In this document: piece by piece, positions 42,621 to 53,234 of the stretch
Layout: each line of letters starts with the position of its first letter
Position numbering within the stretch: position 1 is the stretch's first letter
Source of the DNA: Petaurus breviceps papuanus
Taxonomy: Eukaryota; Chordata; Mammalia; Diprotodontia; Petauridae
NCBI GenBank assembly: GCA_028583685.1
Contig: JAMXIF010000031.1
Location: 5,937,387-6,001,386 of the forward strand
DNA: 64,000 bases
Direction of reading: 5' to 3'
Program-made: the position numbers and the translations under genes
The notes under the pieces: model-generated
Database searches by the model: none
Told to the model about the DNA's origin: nothing
What the model saw: the letters and a program-made list of their open reading frames with translations, nothing else

Positions 42621-44685
42621 GGAGATATTTGGGTTCCTGATGACAAACATAAACATCCCAAAGCATGCTGCACATTCAGCTGCCAAACCCAAGCACCGAG
42701 GGCATAGACTGGCTTTCCAAAGGCCTGCCCTGAGCTCTAGGTGCAGAAGAAGAAGGCAGACAAATTAGCCTTCATCTTATTTGGTCTTAATCCTCTTTAT
42801 ATCACCTGCCTGTCAGATAAGGAACTGCAGCAAGAGATGTCCCACTTAAATCTCCATCTGGAAAAATATCTGGAGTCAGTTGGCAAGGAAAGCAAGTTGA
42901 AGAGAGGTTAATTACACCTCAGAAACATAATAGTTGTCAGGATAGAGGGTGGGGGGTGACTGGGGACCCTGGTTCCAAACATGGGCAGTTCTGAATACCG
43001 GAAAATATCTGGCTTAGTTTTTCACACAGAAGAGAGTTTTTCTATCCAGTGCATAATAAGATTATTAAAAGTGACTTATACAAGATTATAAAATGCTATC
43101 AGAATTTGGATTGGAAGGAAAGTGGGTAAAAAACAAAGGGAAACAATTGGGAAAGCAGGAGAATGATTTCATTCTTTAATGACAGATCACCAGTCCCAAA
43201 GGATATAGGGAACTTGTAGAAGGAAAAGTAAGCGGAGCTCTGCTTCAAACTGCAACAAAAGGCAGAAGACGTCTTTGGAACAGAGAATTAAAAGCATTGT
43301 CTTCCCATAGGTGCTCTTCACCTCAGGTGCCTTCCAGGCAGATATGCCTGCTTTACAGAATAGAACAGATTTTATAATGTTTTGATCTCTTTAACTGTTC
43401 ATGCTATAAAACCAACCAAGTTTTACAAAAACCATTTGGGTTCTCTTCTTTATCTTCTGCATTATCCACCAAATTTCAGCAAAGTTTTGATGACAGAATT
43501 CTGAGAACTGGTGATGTCACCACCCAGAAGGATGTATATTGATTTTTATCTCTATCTTAGAAGTGTGCCCCATTGACCCATAGACATATTATCTTTGTTT
43601 TGTGGACTAAACCTTTTTTAGATGGCATGCCTAGCTTGAGCATAAATAGAATTTCAGAGGGTCACTTTTCTCATTTAAAAAGGTCATTTTCTTTCCCTGT
43701 TACTGTCTCTGAAGCCCAGGGGAACATCTCACACATAGGGGGTCATGTAGCAGGAGAGAGGAATGGGGATCAGAATTGCCCTAGAAGGAAACTGAACTGC
43801 CCAGGTCCTGTTCTTGAGGTCAAGGGCAATAAGGAACTGTCAGTTTTATGGGAATCATTACAGAAAAGAGATACCAAGAAAAAAGATGTTGGTTATTATA
43901 GCCTGTGCACTGACATTCCTAGGAAAGAGAAGAGGGTGGGTACATTAGGGAGAATGAAAATGAATGAAAATTGCCAAAGTTAGAATTCAGGTCTCTTAGA
44001 TCACATTGAAAGTATGTGAATTCAATCCAAACTCCCCCAAACCTCATGTTATATTAACCAATCTACAGAAATCCTCCAAGAACTTGAATAAAATTTGAAA
44101 TGTAGATAGCCCAGAAAGGGGACAGAAGCTGAGGGATTACATTTTCAAGTTGTTTTAAGTGGAAGCAGCTGGTGGAGAGGCAGGATCTTTGGTTGGCTTG
44201 GGACCAAACCCCTGCTTCTCACTCTGGGTACACTTCCATGAAGAAGAACAAGACTCCAGCATATTTGTCATTTTCATTCCAGGAGACATGCTACTTCTGC
44301 TAAAGATTTCCCTAAAGCCTAATCATTGATACATCTACCCTGAACTTATGTCATTGGCAAGGAACAAGATCCTAGGAAATCCTGTGGCTGTCTAACCAGC
44401 TGATAGTTCATCATCCTCAGCTTAGAAGGGACCCTTTAAAGTTGAGAAAACATGTCCCATGAAGGCTGCAGTGATCCATGGCAAACCTTCAAAGTATCAA
44501 AGGATAGAAGAATATTGTTCAAGCAGATCCATCCTCTAGCACACACTTGTGTTCTGTATCCAACTGATAAAGATTTTGCCCTGTTTCCTCACTTTGGAGT
44601 TGCCTTTCTCTACCTCTTACATATCCATCTCTGTCTTCACTTTGGTGCTTCCCATGGCCTACAGGGCGATAGATTTGTAGGGTGA
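42621..44685. other. Repeat-poor non-coding stretch with one 136-codon open frame
   Basis: The open frame at 43573-43983 (plus) has no domain, repeat or homology that I recognise. A frame of this size is expected a few times by chance in 64 kb of this composition. No splice or promoter context supports it. Confidence 0.4.
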
Positions 44686-44689
44686 TAGA

Positions 44690-44860
44690 TGGGACATCAC
44701 ATAGCATCTTGTCCTGCCCTATCATTATGGAGATGAATGAACCAGAGATGAGGCCCAGAAAACCTGCCCAAACTTACCTAGTTAATTATTGGTAGAGGTG
44801 GGTTTTCAATTCATGACTTTTGCCTCCAAATCAAGCGCTTTTTCCATGGAGGCCCTTGCT
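44690..44860 (+). repeat. L2-related repeat
   Basis: ccagagatgaggcccagaaa, acttacctagttaattattg, caaatcaagcgctttttcca; a decayed member of the aactgaggcccagagaggtt repeat. Confidence 0.5.
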
Positions 44861-45309
44861 GCCCTTTACATTTGGGCAGCCTGGTTCACTGACTTCCAGT
44901 CACCTACTTCCATCATAATCCATCAGGTTGTCTTCAGGTAGGCCATTAATGACTCTTCAGAGCGACCTGTTAGAGAATTCTACTAGCCAGCTCCTGGGCC
45001 TCCCTAGGCCCCAATCCAGAAGTTGACCTTGATGAAAACACTTAACCTTCCCCAAGTGTAAATCAGAAAGTTGAATTAGACAGTCCTTTCCTATAGAGGA
45101 ACAAGGGTTTTATTAAAAAAAAAAAAAAGACAATGCAGTGATAGTTTTATATTTAGTATTATACATAGAAAAATATGTTGAAAACATTTAATTTATGTGG
45201 CAATTTGACAGTATGAAAATTGACTTTATTTCTTCTCATTTGTCCATAATTTACTCTAATCCCCTTTATAGGAGTAAACTGTAATCCTATGCTATAGACA
45301 GTGTGTTAG

Positions 45310-45575
45310 GTATTATGGAGCCACTAGGTGGTACAGTGGGTGATGTGCTGGGCTCAGAGTTAGGAGGAGTTGAGTTCAAATTAGGCCTCAGGCACTTGCT
45401 AGCTTTGTGACTCTGAACAAGTCATTTAACCTTTGTTTGCCTTCATTTCGTCATCTGAAAAATCGGACTAGTTATAACACATACCTTCCAGGATTATTGC
45501 GGGGTTCAAATGAGATGTTAATTTTAAAGCACTTAGCTTGCTGCCAAACTGGTAGTAAATGCTATATAAAAAGAA
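45310..45575 (+). repeat. CORE-SINE (MIR/MON1-like), full length
   Basis: ggagccactaggtggtacag, tgggtgatgtgctgggctca, gttaggaggagttgagttca, cattatttaacc-like segment, ttcgtcatctgaaaaatcgg, ccaggattattgcggggttc, ttaaagcacttagcttgctg, taaatgctatataaa. Confidence 0.85.
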
Positions 45576-45599
45576 ATCAGTTCAGGCTAGATATGTACT

Positions 45600-45862
45600 G
45601 GAAGGTCAAATACTGAAACTGAAACTGACATACAATGGCCACATAATGAGAAGACAGGTATTATTGAAAAAGACCCAGATGCTGAGAAAGATTGAAGGCA
45701 AAAGGAAAAGAGGATAGCAGAGGATAAGGTGGATAGATAGTGTCATGGAAACAATGAGCATGAATTTGTACAGACTTTGAGAGATAGTGGGGGATGAAAG
45801 GGCCTGCCATGCTATGGTCCGTGGGGTCATGAAGAGTTGAACATAACTGAACAACAGAACAA
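45600..45862 (+). mobile_element. RTE (BovB-clade) LINE, ORF2 C-terminus and 3' end
   Basis: Translates to the C-terminal tail of RTE ORF2: GHIMRRQVLLKKTQMLRKIE, GKRKRG, then QRIRWIDSVMETMSMNLYRL and HAMVRGVMKS. This parallels the BovB end (KIEGRRRRG.QRMRWLDGI, DREAWRAAVHGVTKS). Two stops interrupt the frame (after KRKRG and after LYRL). The 3' end ggggtcatgaagagttgaac then ataactgaacaacagaacaa is the tail that the RTE-tailed SINEs here share. Heavily 5'-truncated. Confidence 0.9.
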
Positions 45863-45894
45863 CAAAAATATAAATGTGTTATTATTGATATGAT

Positions 45895-46080
45895 TTATAT
45901 TATATATTATATATATACATTCCCATAGTCCAGACAAACATTTATTCAATTTTCAATGAATTCAATATTTAATCCAATTCACTTGGATAACATTTGGTAA
46001 GATGCTGGGGACGGAAGTACACAAACGAAAAAGTCCACTATCAAGGAGTTTACTATCTACAGGCAGATACAACTTCTAAA
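45895..46080 (+). repeat. (AT)n patch and L2/CR1-clade fragment
   Basis: An AT array to about 45918, then cagacaaacatttattcaat, taagatgctggggacggaag, tatcaaggagtttactatct. Confidence 0.55.
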
Positions 46081-46261
46081 CAGTCCTGATCATTTAGTAA
46101 TGACTTTGATTTCATGAAGTACTCCATTTATTACTCTTCACTTCTTTCAGTCCTCTTATTAAGTTGTAACCAAAAGCCACAGAGACCAATGGTAGGATCT
46201 GTCATCAACAATGTAGATTTTGGCTGAAGTTGCCCATTTTATATAGATGGATCTCTTTGAG

Positions 46262-46455
46262 TAAAAGTTCTCAACTTTTCTTCATCATGGACTTCTTTGG
46301 CAATCTGTTGAACATATGGGCTTCTTCTTAGAATAATATTTTTAGATATAAAAAGTTCATATGATTACAAAGGAAACTAATTATAATGGGAAATAAAGAC
46401 ATATTTTTTTCCTATCCAAATTCATGGACCACAGTTTAAGAATCCCTGTCTCAAA
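46262..46455 (+). mobile_element. hAT-type MITE, family A
   Basis: Left agttctcaacttttcttcat, middle ttctttggcaatctgttgaa, atgattacaaaggaaactaa, right catggaccacagtttaagaa then tccctg. The right end reverse-complements to cagggattcttaaactgtgg, matching the family's end. Confidence 0.8.
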
Positions 46456-46539
46456 GAAATAAGAACCTATTTACTTTTCTGAAGTCTTCTCAATTGTAAG
46501 TTGAATCTCAAGATTTCTAGAAAACCCCCTTTTGCTGTT

Positions 46540-47080
46540 ATAGAACCATAAAATCCCAGATGTGGAATCTTCAGCAGTTAGATGTTATCTAACAGCTCAC
46601 ATATTTTCCCTATAATGTCCCTAGCAAATGACCACCAGATCTCTTCTGGAAGACCACCTATATATTAGTACCTTTAAGTTAATACAATCCAATCTACTTG
46701 TTAATAGAATTTTCCTTATATGGCGCTCATCTACCTCTCTAAAACTTTTTTCTATTACTCCTAGTTCTGTCCTCTGATCTGGAAAGTAAGTTTAGTCACC
46801 TTTAAATTGTTCTGGATCTCTAGGGTTTCTAGAAATATGAGACACAACAATGTGGAAGGAGATTCTTGGCCTTATATCCACCTTTTTTGTCAACATAGTC
46901 GTATCCTCTTTATTCCATCACAGGATGATAAATTTTAGCCAGAAGGGACTTTAGAGGTCATCTAGTCCTCCTCCTTCCTTTACTGGTAGGGAACTTGGAG
47001 CTCAAACAGGTACAGTGACATGCCCAAGGTGACATAGCCAAACCTATGGATAAATCATTGGGAAATCTCATTATTGCATA
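46540..47080 (+). repeat. CR1/L3-type and L2-related fragments
   Basis: 46600-46820 has actcctagttctgtcctctg, matching the CR1/L3 region seen at 26100. 46910-47080 reads cacaggatgataaattttag, gaagggactttagaggtcat, ctagtcctcctccttccttt, gtgacatgcccaaggtgaca. Confidence 0.55.
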
Positions 47081-47269
47081 TGATTGAAGCAGCCTTAGTC
47101 CTCACATCTCATTAGTCCCTTCTCCCCCTCTGACTGGACCCTCTGACTGGAGGGCAGGACCATGAGTTCCAAAACCTTTATTTTAGAAGGCCCAGCCCGA
47201 TCTTCTCCCCATGTTCCACCAGCTGAACTGCTTTTGGACTTCTCTGGATTTTTCCATCATGTCTGCCTA

Positions 47270-47665
47270 CTGAGTACCTGCTCCCCCTATTCCTTTTCAG
47301 CCTTCTTTTGTGTGTTATCTTTCTCCCATTAAATTATAGACTCCCAGAGAGGAGGGAATGTCTTTCTTTTTATTTGAATTTGTTTCCCTAGCAGTTAACA
47401 CAGTGCCTATCACATAGTAGGCACTGGAAAAAATGTTTATTGATTGAATAACATATTGATATAAATCAAAATGCTACTAATATGAGATCTTATACAACAT
47501 ATTGTTTGCCATTTTTCTTATCTACTTTTCATATATTGTTTGTCATTGTAGTTACTCTTACATGTATCACATTTCCCACTAGATTATAAATTCCTTGAGA
47601 ACCTAGCTAGCTAATACAATACTCTGCACACAGTAAGTACTGAATAAATGCTTGCTGAATTAAAT
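47270..47665 (+). repeat. Two L2-type 3' ends in series
   Basis: First end: cattaaattatagactccca, gaggagggaatgtctttctt, gcctatcacatagtaggcac. Second end: cactagattataaattcctt, ctctgcacacagtaagtact, gaataaatgcttgctgaatt. Confidence 0.7.
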
Positions 47666-47699
47666 TGAATGCTCACTAAAAGCAAACAGGCTGTGCTAT

Positions 47700-47890
47700 A
47701 GTATATTCAGAGAGTCAGTCCTCAAATTACAAATAAATTGTGTTCTGAAACTTTTTATTTTTATAAATCGGTTGTTTGGGACTTGAAATGCATTTTCCCA
47801 TAGGAGCCATGTTCTAAATGGTGGTTAGGCTCCCACTCTAATCCACAAAACCTCATTTAACCTTATATTGCAACTGGCATGCTTTATATT
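47700..47890 (+). mobile_element. Possible DNA-transposon fragment
   Basis: cagtcctcaaattacaaata, tataaatcggttgtttggga, cttgaaatgcattttcccat resemble a dispersed mammalian repeat of DNA-transposon type, but I see no inverted ends and cannot name it. Confidence 0.3.
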
Positions 47891-48044
47891 TGCAGTGAAA
47901 ACAAGGAGAAAATACTATTACTGCAATTTTAATAATTAAAAACTGAAAATAAAATTTGAATACTAAATAGTTTTTAATTTATCTTGAACATTGGTGCTTT
48001 GGGAAAAGCAGGTGTAATTAGAGGAGAATTAGTATGCAGATGGA

Positions 48045-48250
48045 GATTTATTTATTTGAGTCATTTGTTAAGTGCCTAGTATGTTCAAGACTGTGCTGGG
48101 TACTGGGAGGGAAGACAGAGATAAATAGACACGGTTTCTGCCTTCATGAAACTTACAGTCTAATAAAGTATCTAATGCACAAATAATTAAGGTAATATAG
48201 AGTATAAAATGCCAGGAGATAGGTTTAAAATATTGTGGGAGACAAATGGA
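48045..48250 (+). repeat. L2/CR1-clade fragment
   Basis: tcatttgttaagtgcctagt, gactgtgctgggtactggga, tgccttcatgaaacttacag, tctaataaagtatctaatgc. Confidence 0.65.
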
Positions 48251-48529
48251 AGTTTTGTCTGGGTAGAGGTGAATCTGCTGGTCTCATGGAAATTCTGAAG
48301 TTTTTTTTTCTTTGCCTATTCAAGGTCATTAGAAATTGATGGAACTAGGTTCTTATTACTGTAAATTTTCCTTCAGAAGTTAAAGCTTTTTTTTTTCTTT
48401 GATAGAGATAAGTTGCTAACTCTTCTTGGCAAATAGAACTTTTGCAATAAAAAAGGAAGGAGAAAAAAGAGAAGGGAGGAAGATTTGCCATCAGCTAACT
48501 GGGCTGGAGTTAGAAGAGAGAAGATCCTG

Positions 48530-48710
48530 GCCTTAGATGACAGAGTTAAAAGAGACATTGGAGGTCACATAGTCCAACCTCCTCACTTTTCAGGTGGGGA
48601 AAATGAGACCCACAAGGTCACAAACAGAGAGTCAGGCATCAAACTGAAACCTTCTGATTCCATTTCCAATATATTTTCTACAGCACCAAAAGGTTTTAAG
48701 AGGAATAGGT
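48530..48710 (+). repeat. L2-related repeat
   Basis: gacattggaggtcacatagt, ccaacctcctcacttttcag, aatgagacccacaaggtcac, tattttctacagcacc. Confidence 0.6.
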
Positions 48711-48854
48711 TAACGATATCATATGTGTATCTGTGTCAGCAAGATTGTCTGGGGTAGAACTAATTGAGTTCTAAGTACTGAAAAATAGGAAAGAAAAAGG
48801 GGGCTGATGATTGTGTGTGACTCTAGACAAGGACCTGACCTTTTCTGATATCAT

Positions 48855-49015
48855 GAATTCTTTTGGGAGTTTGGGGACATCTGTGAAGCCCTTCCCTGAA
48901 TAGTGTTTTAAAATGCACAAAATAGGTAGGATTATAAAAGAAACCAATTATAGTGAAATGTGAAATGTATGTTTTTCCCCCAGTTTAAGGACCCTAAGTT
49001 AAGAACTTCCACTTT
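48855..49015 (+). mobile_element. hAT-type MITE, family A, left end eroded
   Basis: gaatagtgttttaaaatgca, aggattataaaagaaaccaa, ttatagtgaaatgtgaaatg, right end aaggaccctaagttaagaac. Confidence 0.75.
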
Positions 49016-49276
49016 AAGTGGGGTGGGTGGGAGAGGAACAAAAGAGAATTAGAAAAAAAGACACTACTCCAAACAATTGCCCAGACTGGTACCAGGTATA
49101 GATGTTGACCAAGAACAACTTGGGTGCTATCTGAAGAGAGAAGGGAGTTTAAATGTGAAAAATGAGGATGGAGGTTGACTGGAACATGCTGTATTAAATT
49201 TTTTTCAGCAAGTGTGTGTATGTATTTGTTATGTGTGTGTATATGTATGTGTATACTCACACACACTTTTAACTAA

Positions 49277-49500
49277 GGCAGTTCTGGATGGCTTGGTGGA
49301 TAGTGACTTGAGTCAGGAAGAACTGAGTTCAAATCTTACTAGCTGTGAGAAAGTCTCATAAACTCTCTATGCCTCAGTTTCTTCATCTGTCAAATGGGAT
49401 AATAATAAATAGCACCTAACTTGTAGGGTTATCTCAAATGAGATGCTTAGTAAACCTTAAGGTGCTATAGAAATGATAGCTATCATTATCATAATGCTAT
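49277..49500 (+). repeat. CORE-SINE (MIR/MON1-like), full length
   Basis: gttctggatggcttggtgga, tcaggaagaactgagttcaa, tatgcctcagtttcttcatc, caaatgggataataataaat, gtagggttatctcaaatgag, ggtgctatagaaatgatagc. Confidence 0.85.
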
Positions 49501-49559
49501 GTTGGTTTTTCTTGTTCTTATTTAATTATTTAGGTTATATCCTCTCTTTACAACTAGTG

Positions 49560-49945
49560 ATAGCCAGCCCAAAAGCTAAAAGGGACCTTAATTAGAGTCT
49601 AGTCATCTAGACTAGTCTTTCAATTTCCTTTGGGTCATAATGGCCAAAGAATCCAGTCAACTGGTGGTGATCTTTGCTTAGCTAGGCTGATGTTTGAAAA
49701 GCAAAAAGAATCAGTCTCCAGAACCATAGTCAATGGTTTCTAACATTCTTCCAATGTACACTTAAAAAAATATAGCCCCATCTCTAAATCACAATGAGGC
49801 ATTGAAATGGGATCCCAGTTTTACTGGTGAGAAAACTGTGAACAAAGAAGCTGAAGAGATTTAGCCAATGTCACTTGGCTAGTTAGTGGCAGTTGGTACT
49901 AAAACTAGAGTTTCCCAATTACCAGCCCACCTATCTTCTTTTTAC
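49560..49945 (+). repeat. L2-related fragments
   Basis: ccaaaagctaaaagggacct at 49568 and, from 49800, ttactggtgagaaaactgtg, aatgtcacttggctagttag. Strongly decayed. Confidence 0.45.
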
Positions 49946-50039
49946 TACCAAACATGAAAACATTGGGATGTCTCTTCTTTGTGATGAACTCTTTCCTTAA
50001 CCTTTTGAAATCACTTCCAGACTCTTATTGCTTTACTAA

Positions 50040-50420
50040 AACTGCTCTTTCAAAGGTCACTAATGATTTTCTAATCACCAAATTTAGGGGTCTTTGAAAC
50101 TTTATTGTCCTTGACCACTCCACAGCATTTGATGCTGTTGAGCAAACCCTCCTCTCATTGCACTCTTCCCATGACTTCTGAGATGCCATGCTCTTCCCTA
50201 TCCTTCTACCTCCCTACTTCTCCCTGTCTCCTAGAGCTTGCTTTCATCTTCTAATCTGCTAACGTTAATGTTTCCCAAGATTCTCTCCACAGCTCTCTTC
50301 CTTCTGTCTGAATTCTCACCCTTGGTTATCTCATTCATTTGTACAGTTTTGTACAGTTCCACTGATCACCTTTAGGCAGACAATACCTCCAACGTTAACT
50401 CCAACTCTGGTTCCAAACTT
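50040..50420 (+). mobile_element. L2/CR1-clade LINE, reverse-transcriptase fossil
   Basis: The text at 50095-50160 translates to FIVLDHSTAFDAVEQTLLS, the RT motif A block of L2/CR1 elements (usual form LLDLSAAFDTVDH.LLL). About 270 bases further, a tag followed by ADNTS stands where the catalytic YADD motif should be, so the active site is lost. Upstream, gctctttcaaaggtcactaa and tgattttctaatcaccaaat fit the same ORF2. This is one of few coding traces of L2 in the window. Confidence 0.75.
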
Positions 50421-50429
50421 AACTAACAG

Positions 50430-50640
50430 CCTATATCCAGGTAGGCAACAAACACACATTTATTAAGTCCTTACTGCGTGCCAGGTACTAAGCAAGCCTT
50501 GGAGACACAAAGACAAGCAAAAGAGAAAGACAGTGCCTGCTCTTGAGGAGCTTGCCTTCTTCTAGTCAGGAAAACACAACAACAATAACACATAAAGGGG
50601 AACTGAGAGGATTAGAGGTAGAGAGGAAGCGCCTCTACCT
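50430..50640 (+). repeat. L2/CR1-clade 3' fragment
   Basis: cacatttattaagtccttac, tgcgtgccaggtactaagca, gtgcctgctcttgaggagct, agaggattagaggtagagag. Confidence 0.65.
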
Positions 50641-51354
50641 ATGAGCCAAAGTCAACTATTAATTAACCTCTGTAAATACCCTTTGCTCTCCTGCTCACCC
50701 AATTCACTAGGCCTGGAATCCCTCTATTCAACTCTACCTTCCCTACTTATTGAATTTCTACTCACTCTTTCTTAAATTCACATTTAATATAAAATCTGTT
50801 TCTCAAAACATAGACATGAATTACTCCACCCTTACACTATCTTTCTAGCCAAAAACATTGAGCTTTTAAAAAAAAAAGGTGGAGTAGTATGAAAATTTAT
50901 CGTAATTTCCTCTTGTTTTATAGTCGGGTGTGTGTCGACAAAGATCTTGGCTTCAAGAAGGTAAATCCAGGATAACCATATTACTACAGAGAGAAGAGTA
51001 TTCATAGTGTTCAAACTGTTGTCTTAAGAGGATTAATGGGACTTGCCTTTAGTTCACTTCTTTAAGGCAGTGATAATAACAAGAGACAGACAGGAAAGAC
51101 AAGTGTCCTTTAATCAAATGACTTGTCAAATTTAAGTTGGCCACTCTGAGACTTGTTATAACTCTGGATTGAAGTATTGAGAAACTTGCTTCATTTGAAA
51201 GATGTCAGAGGCAAATTTCACCTTGGAAACCAATTCTGGATGATAAGACAAGATCAGTTATAAATATTTGATTAGGGGTGATGTTCCTCGGACCATTACC
51301 ATTTTGTGTAATGAGGAAAAGTACCCAGGGGTGTGTTATTTTTTGCATTATTCC

Positions 51355-51460
51355 ATCTACTTCCCTTTCCCCAACTTCCCTTCCCTCCCCCCCCCCCCCC
51401 CCGCATCTCCTCCCTCTTCTCTTCTCTCTCCTCCTCCTATTCCTCCTCATTCTTCTTCCT
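51355..51460. repeat. Polypyrimidine tract with a C-run
   Basis: About 100 bases of nearly pure C/T including 16 consecutive C (51387-51402), followed by TCC/TCT units. Open frames on both strands here are artefacts of the tract. Confidence 0.9.
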
Positions 51461-51879
51461 TACATACACATGCGCATATAGAGAGGTTCCTATTACATAA
51501 GACACCTTGGGGAAATGACCTAGACATGCATATATGGTATTCACCAAAGTACCAAAGAGAGACTAAATGACTTACTCATAGTCCTACAACAACCAAATGT
51601 CAAAGGGGGTATTTGAACCCAGTTCTCTCCTAATTCTAAGTCCATTTCATTTTTCACTATATTGTTCTTCCTTTCCTGAACCTATGCATCTCTGTCAACA
51701 TCTAGCAGGATGCTCTCAACATTGTAGATATATAATAGATATTTGTTGAGTTGTTATTCTTGAATTGAATCATGAGAAGAAGTTACTGGTGAACTCTAAT
51801 GAGTTTTGGTGTTTTGATGACAGATCTAAACTCTTTCTTGAATGTTCTCTCTTAGGAAATTGCAACCATGTTAGATGAA

Positions 51880-52240
51880 AAGTAGTAGAGACTGACCAAA
51901 GGAAATATATGCATCATTTGTAATTTAATTAGAAATTCTTCATTGGAAAGAGTGGTGCTAGAGAGTCATTTCTGCTGCCTGTGAAGTCTGTTCAATGTGC
52001 AGCAAGAGAGCTATGCATTATTATTAATAGCATTGAAGCTCAGATCACTGTCTTCCAGCAGGGAGAAATTTAATTCATTTAAAATTACTCTGCTAATACA
52101 GTGGGTCAGAGAAAGGAGGGGACAATTATTTGACCATTGTCTGATTTATTCTCAACCTAGTCTAATTTTTTCAGGACTTGGACTCAAATTAATTTGCATT
52201 CTGTGTTTTGTCTAAACTCTTCTGCTATAGCCAATAGCTA
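51880..52240. other. Repeat-free stretch, candidate conserved non-coding element
   Basis: No repeat family fits. Dense homeodomain and POU-like words: tttgtaatttaattagaaat, agctatgcattattattaat, gaaatttaattcatttaaaa, caaattaatttgcattctgt. The text looks undecayed compared with neighbours. Enhancer function is a guess. Confidence 0.4.
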
Positions 52241-52611
52241 TACCACTGGAAGTTAGGAGTTAATGTTAGTCTTGTATGGAGAGTGTATTAATGTGTGGTA
52301 TGGGTGGGAGTTTTGCCTTCTCTATAACCCTAGAGGTCCCCTCCATGAGGAGAAGAGTACTAGAGACTTGAGACCAAAGTCCATTCCCCAAATCCAATCA
52401 AGGCTGGTTGTTCTTTAGTGAGCTGAATAAGCTAAACAGGGTAACAAGCTAGAGAATGGAAGATGGAGAGAGGAACTTTGATCTGGGAACCAATTAAACT
52501 TCAATAGAGTGCCTAAGCTCTCTTACTTGACATTCTGTTAGTATGCAACAGTACTGTACTCCCCAAATTCTCATGCAAAGATTCTTATCTTGAGCTTACT
52601 TGTTGCAAGAT

Positions 52612-52745
52612 TAGAGAGCCTGGCTTTCAAGACCCTCCATATTCTGGTCAAAACCTATGTATCTCTGTCACTTTCTATATCCTAACTCTACAAGATATAC
52701 CCTAAGCTCCACTTATACTGATCCTAGTACCTTCCCCCTAATACT
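52612..52745 (+). repeat. L2 LINE fragment
   Basis: gctttcaagaccctccatat and tctggtcaaaacctatgtat match the L2 segment also present at 26950. The family A MITE follows directly. Confidence 0.6.
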
Positions 52746-52747
52746 TA

Positions 52748-52855
52748 TGTTCTTAATCTTTTCTGTGTGCTGAACTCCTTTAGTGGTCTGGTAAAGTCTA
52801 TGGATTTCTTATAACAATTTGGTACTACTTAAAAAATTGAGAGATCATCAGTAGA
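52748..52855 (+). mobile_element. hAT-type MITE, family A, truncated
   Basis: ttatgttcttaatcttttct, gaactcctttagtggtctgg, taaagtctatggatttctta: left half only. Confidence 0.7.
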
Positions 52856-52866
52856 ACAGATCAGGT

Positions 52867-52960
52867 AATATATATATATATGTGTGTGTGTATACATACA
52901 TGTGTGTAATATGGGTGCATGCATGTACATATGCATGCATATGTGTATGTACACAGATGA
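52867..52960. repeat. Alternating purine-pyrimidine tract
   Basis: (TA)n then (TG)n then mixed CATG/TATG words; potential Z-DNA former and microsatellite. Confidence 0.85.
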
Positions 52961-53000
52961 ATGAATCTAGTAGGTTTCTGTTTAAAAAACAAAACTATTT

Positions 53001-53159
53001 GGGGCGGCTAGATGGCACAGTGAATAGAGCACTGGCCCTGGAGTCAGGAGGACCTAGGTTCAAATCCAGCCTCAGACACTTAACACTTATTAGCCATGTG
53101 ACTTTGGGCAAGTCACTTAACCCCAATTGCCCTGCCCTCATCCCTCCAAAAAAAAAGGA

Positions 53160-53198
<39 letters not shown>

Positions 53199-53233
53199 NN
53201 NNNNNNNNAAGAAAGAAAGAAAGAAAGAAAAAA
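53001..53233 (+). repeat. tRNA-derived SINE1/WSINE-like with (GAAA)n tail
   Basis: ggggcggctagatggcacag, tggagtcaggaggacctagg, cagacacttaacacttatta, gcaagtcacttaaccccaat. The tail is a (GAAA)n array broken by a 10-N gap (53199-53208). At the inner site that carries (CA)n in the other copies, this one has the plain acttaacacttatt form. Confidence 0.9.
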
Positions 53234-53234
53234 A

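Noticed and set aside
43573-43983. 136-codon plus-strand open frame in repeat-poor DNA
   Set aside because: Nothing recognisable in the translation; a handful of this size are expected by chance in 64 kb of this composition. A protein search with no hit in other marsupials would confirm.
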